From an uncultured Eubacterium sp. (GTDB lineage: Bacteria > Bacillota > Clostridia > Lachnospirales > Lachnospiraceae), in contig CAMUML010000008.1 in assembly GCA_947089855.1 (NCBI GenBank), forward strand, positions 1 to 64,000: DNA of 64,000 nucleotides, in the 5' to 3' direction. The notes below the pieces were generated by a model that did not search any database, was not told the DNA's origin, and saw nothing but the letters and a program-made list of their open reading frames with translations. Positions 46,004 to 54,700 of the stretch are shown here, piece after piece (position 1 is the first letter of the stretch; every line of letters begins with the position of its first letter). Position numbers and translations under genes: made by a program.

Positions 46004-46085
46004 GAGAAAGCATCTGGGGATGTTTCGATACCTTAAGGGGTAACTTCCATATCTGATTATTAATTTTACGAAATAAAAAAAGTTT
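46004..46085 (+). pseudogene. Remnant of a small LRR protein gene
   Basis: Bases 46004-46054 match 51215-51266 (inside the intact small LRR gene) and 46068-46085 match the end of that gene (about 51632-51649), with the middle deleted. It is a decayed duplicate lying in the same position relative to the next giant LRR gene as the intact copy does. The rest of 45939-46216 holds no gene; the part from about 46086 on is shared with 51650-51779. Confidence 0.78.
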
Positions 46086-46216
46086 GAGACAGCAGCCGTG
46101 GCCCGAAAAGGGCCAAAGGGCCTGCTGACTGCCTGTGGTGTTTTTACTGTGGTGTGGCAGTGTGGTTCGGTAAGCCGTGGTATTAATACTGCAAAGAGCT
46201 TTTGGAGGAAAAGGCC

Positions 46217-49200
46217 ATGAAGAGGGGAAGAAGGGTTTTTGCAATTATAGTTGCGCTGTGTGTTGCAGCGGGGATGGTAACCTGGCCTGCTGGTGGAAAG
46301 AAAGTGCGGGCAGCGGTTTCAGGGGACTATGAATATGCTAATTTAGCAAATGGGACAGTACAAATAACTGAATATATAGGTTCTAGTTCTGTAGTAAATA
46401 TACCATTAGAAATAAATGGCAAACGGGTAACTAGGATAGGAGATGAGGCCTTTAAGGATTACGTAGAGTTGACTGAGGTCAGTATTCCAAACAGTGTAGC
46501 CGACATAGGAGTTTCTGCTTTCAGTGGATGTAGCGGGCTGACGGAAATCAATATCCCAAACAGTGTAGCCAGCATAGGAGGTCTTGCTTTCAGTGGATGT
46601 AGCGGGCTGACGGAAATCAATATCCCAAACAGTGTAGTCGGCATAGGAGTTGGTGCTTTCAGTGGATGTAGCGGGCTGACGGAAATCAATATCCCAAACA
46701 GTGTCACCAGTATAGAAGGTTCTGTTTTCAGAGAATGTAGTGGGCTGACAGAAATCAATATCCCAAACAGTGTTACCAGGATAAGAGGTTCTGCTTTCAG
46801 AGGATGTAGTGGGCTGACGGAAATCAATATCCCAAACAGTGTTCTCAGTATAGGAGAGAATACTTTCAGTGAATGTAGCGGGCTGACGGAAATCAATATC
46901 CCAAACAGTGTCACCAGCATAGGATACTCTGCTTTCAGTGGATGTAGTGGGCTGACAAAAATCAATATTCCAAACAGTGTCACCAGCATAGAAAATTATG
47001 CTTTCAGTAGATGTAGCGGGCTGACGGAAATCAATATCCCAAACAGTGTCACCAGCATAGGAGATTCGGCTTTCTGGGGATGTAGAGTGCTGACGGAAAT
47101 CAATATCCCAAACAGTGTCACCAGCATAGGAGATTCGGCTTTTAGTGAATGTAGAGTGCTGACGGAAATCAATATCCCAAACAGTGTCACCAGCATAGGA
47201 GTTCGGGTTTTTTGGGGATGTACCAGGCTGACAGAAATCAATATCCCAAACAGTGTCACCAGCATAGGAGTTACGGCTTTCTTTGAATGTAAAGTGCTGA
47301 TGAAAATCGATATTCCAAACAGTGTCACCAGCATAGGAAATTCGGCTTTCAATGGATGTACAGGGTTGACGGAAATCAGTATCCCAAACAGTGTCACCAG
47401 AATTGGTGATAGAGCATTTAAGGAATGCAGCAATCTGGCAGATGTCTATTATTCCGGCACACAAGAACAATGGGATGAAATAGGAATGGGTCTAGAGAAT
47501 GAGTGCCTTTTAAATGCAACAATACATTTTAATAGTAGTTCAATGAATGCTCCATCAAAAGATTATGAATATCAACTTTTAGAAGATGAGACAGTGAAAA
47601 TAACTAGATATACAGGTACCAGTACAGTAGCAAATATCCCATCTGAAATAAATGGCAAACGGGTAGTTGTTATAGGAGATAGCGCATTTAAGGATAGCGC
47701 AGAGCTGACAAAAGTCAGTATTCCAAACAGTGTAGCCAGCATAGAATATTCTGCTTTCAGTGGATGTAGCAGGCTGACGGAAATCAATATTCCAAACAGT
47801 GTCACCAGCATAGAAGGTTCTGCTTTCAGTGGATGTGTAGGGCTGACGGAAATCAGTATCTCAAACAGTGTCACCAGCATTGGTGAAGGAGCATTTAAGG
47901 AATGTAGCAATCTTGCAGATGTCTATTATTCAGGCACACAAGAACAGTGGGACGAAATAAGAATAGGTGCCAATAATGAGTGTTTATTAAATACATCAAT
48001 ACATTTTAACAATAGCTCAACAGATACCACGGCACAAGATTACGAATACCAGCTTTTAGACGATGGGACAATCCAAATAACGAAATATATAGGATCCAGT
48101 ACAGTAGTAAATATCCCATCCGAAATAGATGGCAAACGGGTAATTACTATAGGAAATGAGGCATTTAAGGATTGCACAGAGTTGACTAAAGTGAACATTC
48201 CAAACAGTGTCACCAGCATAAACGAGGATGCTTTCAGCGGATGTAGCGGACTGATGGAAATTAATATCCCAAATAGTGTCACCAGCATGGGTGAAAGTGC
48301 GTTTAAGGGATGCAATAATCTGGTAGATGTCTATTATTTAGGCACACAAGAACAGTGGAATGCCATCAAAATCGGAGAAAACAACGAGCCACTACAAAAC
48401 GCCACGCTCCACTACCAGGCAGCCCCAGATCCTGACAACCCACCGCAAGAAACCCTCCCGCCAGGCACAGCAGACGCCAGGCAGGAATTAGAACGCTTAA
48501 AAGCCGGAGATCCCCTCCAGCTGGCGTCAGGCGTTGGGCAATACTTGTCCGAAGAACAGCTCGACATCGTAGAAAGCTGCCTTTTCACCTGGCTTGCCAA
48601 TGTCAATTATGCCTACCAGTACGCTGGCAGCGCAGGGGTCAAAGAGCGTGTCCGCAAAAAAGCAGGCATCGACCCGGAAGGGGATTTTGCAGCTGGTACG
48701 GAACGCGCGATTACGCATGTTTCTGTTGAGACTGCCTATGGCCCAAAGACCTTTGAGTTTACGCTGGACCTTGGGAAACCAGACAGCAGCGGCAACCTAT
48801 TCCCGGCCTACGGCACGATGCATTATGAAGTGCTGGAAAAAAGCAATATCCCATCGGACGTCCCAAAAAGCGGTACAGTCGGCCAATCCTCCTACACAGG
48901 CTTAGGGCCATTCGTATCCAGTGTCGGCAGCGCCTGCGATAGCTCCCTGCACAGCACCTACCAGTGGCAGTCATTAAGCGACACGCTGGCAGCAGGCGTT
49001 TTAATAGACAAAACCACGTCGGAATTGATCGGGAACCGAAACGGCTCTTTTTCAGACGGCACATTTACCGTATATGTGAGGCCGCTTTTTACATACAGCA
49101 AAAAAGTAACCATCGCCTGCCCGGTAGATGTCTATGTATACGGAATGGACGGCACCGAAGCCGGTTCGATTGTAGGCAACCAGCCGGAATCCAAAAACCG

Positions 49201-50452
49201 GAATGTCCGCCTGGATGTCAGCGGGGATACCAAAACAGTCTTTTTAACCGGGGACGACTACTACCTAAACCTGCGCGGTACGGATACCGGCACAATGAAA
49301 TATGAGGTAGAGGAGATCGCAAATGACGAGGTACGCCGGAACGTGGAGTTCCTGGAGCTAAAACTGGAAAAAGACATGCAGTACGAAGGGTATGTCTTCC
49401 GCCCGCTGAATATTGATAAAAACCTGTATGCACTGCGTACCACCGGCAGCAGCAGCCAGGCTGTTTATCCGGATTCCGATTCGTACCAGCCAATCTTTAA
49501 AAAGGTGCAGGGCATGTCCTTAAGCCAGCAGAATACATCCTTAAATACCGATAAAACCGTGCAGTTAAACGCGAGCCTGTTCCCATTGGACGCCAGCAAC
49601 CCGAACCTGCAGTGGGTTTCCGACAACCCGTCCGTAGCATCGGTTGGAAGCGACGGGCTGGTAACCGCAGTCGGCGCAGGGCGCGCTACGATTACCGTTA
49701 TGACACGCGACGGGAGCTTCCTAAAGGAATCCTGTATTATCGATGTCCAGGGAGGGGCGGCAGTGCCTTCGCCGGGCCCAGATACGCCGGTACGGCCATC
49801 GCCGCCGCAGCCAGGCACGTCCACCCAGCCAGGGGCCTCTACGCAGCCAGGCACGTCTACCCAGCCGGGAACCTCGACCGGGACAACACCGCCGACTACG
49901 CAGCCTCCGCAAACGGAAGGGCCAGTAGTAGCAAAACTTTACTATGTCCTGCAGTTCCATGCCAACGGCGGCAGCAACCTAAGCCGCAGGACTATGACGC
50001 TGCTTACCAATGACAGCCCGGGCATCCTGCCAAAAGTGCAGCGCAAAGCGTATACCTTTAGCGGCTGGTATACCGCACAGGACGGCGGCACACAGGTATC
50101 CGGAGATAAGCCGTTGGATGCAGCAATCACGCTGTATGCACGCTGGACAAAGACCACAGCCCCGCAAAAACCAAAGTCCTTAACGCTCGTATCCAAGAAA
50201 AAAGGGCAGATGCAGGTACAGTTTCAAAAGGCATCCGGGGCTGCAGGGTATCAGGTTGCTTATGCTACAAATAAAAAATTTACCAGTACCAATACAAAGA
50301 AAGCGCTAGTAACAGCGAATAAGAAAACCCTAACCGGCCTAAAATCTGAGAAAACCTACTATGTCAAAGTACGCGCATACTGCCTAGATTCTATGGGGAA
50401 TAAAGTTTATGGAGTATACAGCGCCGTGAAAAAAGGGAAGGTAAAAGCTTGA
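46217..50452 (+). CDS. Giant BspA-like LRR_5 surface protein 2 (1411 aa)
   Basis: GGAGG precedes ATG 46217. Signal peptide (about 1-35). The first LRR block is unusually regular: fourteen 23-residue units (LTEINIPNSVTSIGxxAFSGC). Two shorter blocks follow, each opened by DYEYQLLxDxT and closed by VYYSGTQEQW. The C-terminal part (from about residue 740) has the same order as in protein 1: shared unknown module, BIG_2, PGTSTQ linker, InlB B repeat, FN3-like. The LRR part is visibly more A/T-rich than the C-terminal part, which is nearly identical in DNA to protein 3. Different segments of the gene therefore have different histories. Confidence 0.88.
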   Translation: MKRGRRVFAIIVALCVAAGMVTWPAGGKKVRAAVSGDYEYANLANGTVQITEYIGSSSVVNIPLEINGKRVTRIGDEAFKDYVELTEVSIPNSVADIGVSAFSGCSGLTEINIPNSVASIGGLAFSGCSGLTEINIPNSVVGIGVGAFSGCSGLTEINIPNSVTSIEGSVFRECSGLTEINIPNSVTRIRGSAFRGCSGLTEINIPNSVLSIGENTFSECSGLTEINIPNSVTSIGYSAFSGCSGLTKINIPNSVTSIENYAFSRCSGLTEINIPNSVTSIGDSAFWGCRVLTEINIPNSVTSIGDSAFSECRVLTEINIPNSVTSIGVRVFWGCTRLTEINIPNSVTSIGVTAFFECKVLMKIDIPNSVTSIGNSAFNGCTGLTEISIPNSVTRIGDRAFKECSNLADVYYSGTQEQWDEIGMGLENECLLNATIHFNSSSMNAPSKDYEYQLLEDETVKITRYTGTSTVANIPSEINGKRVVVIGDSAFKDSAELTKVSIPNSVASIEYSAFSGCSRLTEINIPNSVTSIEGSAFSGCVGLTEISISNSVTSIGEGAFKECSNLADVYYSGTQEQWDEIRIGANNECLLNTSIHFNNSSTDTTAQDYEYQLLDDGTIQITKYIGSSTVVNIPSEIDGKRVITIGNEAFKDCTELTKVNIPNSVTSINEDAFSGCSGLMEINIPNSVTSMGESAFKGCNNLVDVYYLGTQEQWNAIKIGENNEPLQNATLHYQAAPDPDNPPQETLPPGTADARQELERLKAGDPLQLASGVGQYLSEEQLDIVESCLFTWLANVNYAYQYAGSAGVKERVRKKAGIDPEGDFAAGTERAITHVSVETAYGPKTFEFTLDLGKPDSSGNLFPAYGTMHYEVLEKSNIPSDVPKSGTVGQSSYTGLGPFVSSVGSACDSSLHSTYQWQSLSDTLAAGVLIDKTTSELIGNRNGSFSDGTFTVYVRPLFTYSKKVTIACPVDVYVYGMDGTEAGSIVGNQPESKNRNVRLDVSGDTKTVFLTGDDYYLNLRGTDTGTMKYEVEEIANDEVRRNVEFLELKLEKDMQYEGYVFRPLNIDKNLYALRTTGSSSQAVYPDSDSYQPIFKKVQGMSLSQQNTSLNTDKTVQLNASLFPLDASNPNLQWVSDNPSVASVGSDGLVTAVGAGRATITVMTRDGSFLKESCIIDVQGGAAVPSPGPDTPVRPSPPQPGTSTQPGASTQPGTSTQPGTSTGTTPPTTQPPQTEGPVVAKLYYVLQFHANGGSNLSRRTMTLLTNDSPGILPKVQRKAYTFSGWYTAQDGGTQVSGDKPLDAAITLYARWTKTTAPQKPKSLTLVSKKKGQMQVQFQKASGAAGYQVAYATNKKFTSTNTKKALVTANKKTLTGLKSEKTYYVKVRAYCLDSMGNKVYGVYSAVKKGKVKA
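46469..47434 (+). repeat. Fourteen 69-bp tandem LRR units
   Basis: Unit sequence AATATCCCAAACAGTGTCAC is kept almost unchanged across the array, while the 12-15 bases encoding the variable positions (xxAFxxC) differ. Such homogeneity suggests recent unit duplication or conversion, and unit number is likely to vary between strains. Confidence 0.93.
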
Positions 50453-50464
50453 TCGGCAAAAGCC

Positions 50465-50660
50465 GGACGGGCAGCCAGGCCAACATGCCAATGCCAGGCT
50501 GTCAGCCCGGTATGCAAAAGAAGGGGGCTACACAAGGGACGCAAACCAGGCGCTGGCCGCAAAAAAACACCTACCGGCTGCCCATAGGCAGCGTTACCAT
50601 AGAGCAGGAGGCCTGCGGCTAGCAGTAGTTATAAAGACTATAAAGACTGGCGGAAGCCTT
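50465..50660 (+). pseudogene. Decayed duplicate of the SGNH hydrolase gene 5' end
   Basis: Bases 50465-50531 match the leader of the SGNH gene (about 42990-43055, GGCAGCC.GGCCA.CATGCCA, GGGGGCTACA). From there the match jumps to about 43134 (CTGGCCGCAAA, ACCTACCGGCTG) and fades near 43250. The signal peptide region is deleted and frameshifts are present, so it is non-functional. It shows that the LRR + SGNH pair was once duplicated. Confidence 0.8.
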
Positions 50661-50719
50661 CTACAAGGAGAAGAAAAAGTGTTTGGAAAATGGGAAGTTT
50701 TTCGGAAAGGAAGAAAAAA

Positions 50720-51646
50720 ATGTTTGGAAAAAGGATTTTTGGGAAAGGAATTTTAATGAGGGCTGCTGTACTGGCAGGATGCGTTTTACTGACGGCAGGT
50801 AGGGTACAGGCTCAGGCGGTGGACAGTGATTTTGTGATTGAAAAAGGGGTGTTGAAAGAATACCAGGGGTCTGGGACATCGATAACCATTCCAAAAACGG
50901 TGAAAGAAATTGGCCCTTCTGCATTCAGAAAGTGCGACGGGCTCAAAAGCGTCATCATTCCAGGGACAGTTAAGAGGATCAGCAATAGTGCTTTTGAAAA
51001 ATGCACAGATTTAAAAAGTGTTGAAATAAAAAAAGGAGTAAAAGAAATTTGGGGGCTAGCGTTTGCAAATTGTTCCAAACTAACAAAAATTACATTTCCA
51101 AGCAGTATAAAGGAAATTTCAAGCGAGGCATTTAACAATACACCGTGGCTGAAAAAGAAAAGGGAAAGCCAAAAAGACAAGCTTGTCATTGTCAACCATA
51201 TACTGCTCAACGGGGAGAAAGCATCTGGGGATGTTTCGATTCCAAAAGGGGTAACTTCCATATCTGGCTGGGCATTTTACGGTAATGAGAAAGTAAAAAG
51301 CATTAAGTTGCCATCTAGTTTAAAAACGATAGGTTTTGAAGCATTTGTAAGTACAAAAATAAAAACGATTACCTTTCCCAAAAGTGTAAAAAGTGTTGGC
51401 CAGGGCGCGTTATTTGGCTGTGACAATTTAAAAGAAGTGATTGTATTAAACCCAAAAGCAAAATTACAGTGGACGGATTCAGGGGCAACCTTATTCGATG
51501 GAAGATTTTCCGGGATGTTAGGCGAGAAACTAACGATGAAAGGGTATAAAAATTCTACAGCGGAGAAAGTTGCGAAATATAATAATAAGCAGGAAAATTA
51601 TGATAGAAGGTTTAAGAAAATTGAGTTTGTTGAAATAAAAAAATAA
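50720..51646 (+). CDS. Small secreted LRR_5 protein (308 aa)
   Basis: The ATG 50720 has GAAAGGAAG upstream; ATG 50690 is an alternative with the same reading frame. A signal peptide (about 1-32, ending VQAQA) is followed by about eight LRR_5 repeats (VKEIGPSAFRKCDGLKSVIIP) with a non-LRR insert near 140-175 (TPWLKKKRESQKDK), and a lysine-rich C-terminus. It lacks the large C-terminal modules of its neighbours. A decayed copy of this gene precedes giant LRR gene 2. Confidence 0.85.
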   Translation: MFGKRIFGKGILMRAAVLAGCVLLTAGRVQAQAVDSDFVIEKGVLKEYQGSGTSITIPKTVKEIGPSAFRKCDGLKSVIIPGTVKRISNSAFEKCTDLKSVEIKKGVKEIWGLAFANCSKLTKITFPSSIKEISSEAFNNTPWLKKKRESQKDKLVIVNHILLNGEKASGDVSIPKGVTSISGWAFYGNEKVKSIKLPSSLKTIGFEAFVSTKIKTITFPKSVKSVGQGALFGCDNLKEVIVLNPKAKLQWTDSGATLFDGRFSGMLGEKLTMKGYKNSTAEKVAKYNNKQENYDRRFKKIEFVEIKK

Positions 51647-51779
51647 TTTGAGGCAGCATCCGTGATCCGCAAAGGTCCAAGGGCCTGCTGCCAGCCTGTG
51701 GTGTTTTTACTGGGGTGTGGCAGTGTGGTGCGGTAAGCTGTGGGATGGATACTGCAATGAGCTTTTGGAGGAAAAGGCC
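51647..51779 (+). promoter_or_regulatory. Duplicated leader of giant LRR genes 2 and 3
   Basis: This 133-base leader is about 85% identical to 46086-46216 (GTGTTTTTACTG.GGTGTGGCAGTGTGGT, then GAGCTTTTGGAGGAAAAGGCC before both ATGs). Both leaders keep a potential hairpin with GGCCTGCTG. Shared control of the two genes is likely; no clear -35/-10 pair was found. Confidence 0.6.
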
Positions 51780-54700
51780 ATGAAGAGGGGAAGAAGGGTT
51801 TTTGCAATTATAGTTGCGTTGTGTGTTGCAGTGGGGATGGTAGCCTGGCCTACTGGGGGAAGGAAAGTACGGGCAGCGGTTTTAGGGGACTATGAATATG
51901 GTTATTTTGAAGATGGAACGATCAATTTAATGAAATATAATGGGACGGATGCAAGGGTAACAGTACCGGAAGAGATAGAAGGAAGGGTCGTGTCTCAGGT
52001 TTGGCCTTATGCTTTTGAAAATTGTACAGGTTTAGAAGCAATTACGCTACCATCAAATATCACTAGGGTGGGATCGGATGCATTTAAAGGCTGCACAAGT
52101 TTAACAGAAGTTCATTTTTCAAATAGCATGACTGAAATAGAATGGGGTGTTTTTGAAGGCTGTACAAGGTTAGGAGCAATTAGTATTCCAGATTATATCA
52201 CGGCTATAGGAGGTTATGCATTTAAAAATTGTACAGGATTGGTTTGGATCAGTATTCCGGATAATGTAACAGAAATAGGGGCAGCGGCTTTCGCAGGCTG
52301 TGACAGTTTGGCGGCAATTAGGATCCCAAGTGGGGTATCCCAGATATATTCAGATACTTTCAAAGGCTGTGTAAACCTGGCGGAAATTAGTATTCCAAAC
52401 AGAGTAACTATCATAGGGAATGGTGCGTTTGCAAATTGCGATGGTTTAGAAAAAGTTCATATTTCAGATAGTGTGGAGGATATTGATAATGCAGCATTCA
52501 AGGGCTGTACAAGCCTAAAAGAAATCAGTATACCGGACCATGTAGCCAACATAGGAAGTTCTACCTTTAGGGACTGCACTGAACTGGGAAAAATTAGTAT
52601 TCCGGTTAGTGTGGCCAACATCGGGTCAAGTACTTTTTATAATTGCAGTAGTTTGACAGATGTCTATTATTCAGGTACACAAGAACAGTGGGATGAAATA
52701 AGCATTGGTACCAATAACGAGTGCCTATTAAATGCAACGATACATTTTAACAATAATTCAACGGATGTCCCATCACAAGATTACGAATATCAGCTTTTAG
52801 ATGATGGTACAATTACAATATCTAGGTATATAGGTTCTAGTCCAGTAGTGAATATACCGTTAGAAATAGATGGTAAACCGGTAGCCAGCATCCAAAATGC
52901 TGCTTTTAGAAATTGTGAAAGGGTAAGGGAAATCAGTATTCCAGAAAATATTACTAGTATAGGAGCTTCAGCGTTTAATGGTTGTACTAGTTTGACGGAA
53001 TGCAATATTTTAGGCAGGGTACCTGCGATACGATCACTTACTTTTGCAGGGTGTATAAATCTGACGAATATCAATATTCCAAATGGAGTAACTACCATAG
53101 GACTTAGTGCATTTAGTGGTTGCGCAGGTTTAGAAGAAGTTCGTATTCCAGATAGTGTGGAGACCATTGATCCTTCAGCGTTCTATGGGTGTACAAGGCT
53201 GACACAAATCAGTATTCCAAACCATGTAACAAATATCGGGATTTCTTGCTTCATGGGCTGTATTGGACTGGAAAAAATCAGTATTGCAGACAGTGTGGTC
53301 AGCATTGGGGGCGGTGCTTTTGAGGGATGCAGCAATCTGACAGATGTCTATTATTCAGGTACGCAAGAACAGTGGGACGAAATAAGGATTGCTGCCGATA
53401 ATGAGTGCCTATTAAATGCAACCATACATTTTAATAGTAGTTCAACGGATGCCCCATTACAAGACTATGAATACCAGCTTTTAGAAGATGAGACAATCCA
53501 AATAACGAAATATATAGGATCCAGTACAGTAGCCAATATCCCATCCGAAATCAATGGCAAACGGGTAGTAGTTATAGGAGATGAGGCTTTTAAGGATTGC
53601 ACAGAGTTGACTGAGGTCAACATTTCAAACAGTGTCACCAGCATAGGAAATCATGCTTTCGAGGGCTGTATAGGCCTGGCCGAAGTAAATATCCCGAATA
53701 GTGTCACCAGTATAGGAACTTTCGCTTTCGAGGGCTGTATAGGCCTGACCGAAGTAAGTATCCCGAACAGTGTCACTATTATAGGAGCATGTGCCTTTTC
53801 TGGCTGCACAGGCCTGACCGAAATTAGCATCCCAAACAGTGTATCCTGGATACAAACTGGCACTTTCATTCACTGCACTGGATTAGAAAAAATCAGTATT
53901 CCAGAAAATATTACTAGTATAGAAATGTCAGCATTTGAAGGTTGTACTAGTTTGACAGAATGCAGTATTTCAAGTAGGGTATCTAGAATACAATCACGTA
54001 CTTTTTTTGGATGTATAAATCTGACGAATATCAATATTCCAAATGGAGTAACTGCCATAAGCCTTTTGGCATTCGGTGATTGTACAGGCTTGACTGAAAT
54101 TAGTATACCAAATAGTGTAACTAAAATAGGAGGATCCGCCTTTGTGCGTTGCACAGGCCTGACCAAAGTCAGCATCCCAAACAGTGTAACTAGCATAGCA
54201 GGAGCAGCCTTTGCGGGCTGCACAGGTTTGACCGAAATCAGTATCCCAACCAATGTCACCCAAATTGGTGAAAGTGCGTTTGCGAGATGCAGCAATCTAG
54301 CAGATGTCTATTATTCAGGCATACAAGAACAATGGGACGCCATCCAAATCGATGAAAACAACGAACCACTACGAAACGCCACGCTCCACTACCAGGCAGC
54401 CACAGAACCCGACAACCCGCCGCAAGAAACCCTTCCGCCAGGCACAGCAGACGCCAGGCAGGAATTAGAACGCTTAAAAGCCGGGGATCCCCTCCAGCTA
54501 GCGCCAGGCATTGGGCAATACTTGTCCGAAGAACAGCTCGACATTGTAGAAAGCTGCCTTTTCACCTGGCTTGCCGATGTCAATTATGCCTACCAGTACG
54601 CTGGCAGCGCAGGGGTCAAAGAGCGTGTCCGCAAAAAAGCAGGCATCGACCCGGAAGGGGATTTTGCAGCTGGTACGGAACGCGCGATTACGCATGTTTC

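Noticed and set aside
46469..47434. Regular 69-bp periodicity considered as a CRISPR array
   Set aside because: The units are translated LRRs with no unique spacers, and no cas genes are present.
46406..47470. 354-residue minus-strand ORF with regular repeats
   Set aside because: Antisense shadow of the 69-bp LRR array; the repetition comes from the coding strand.
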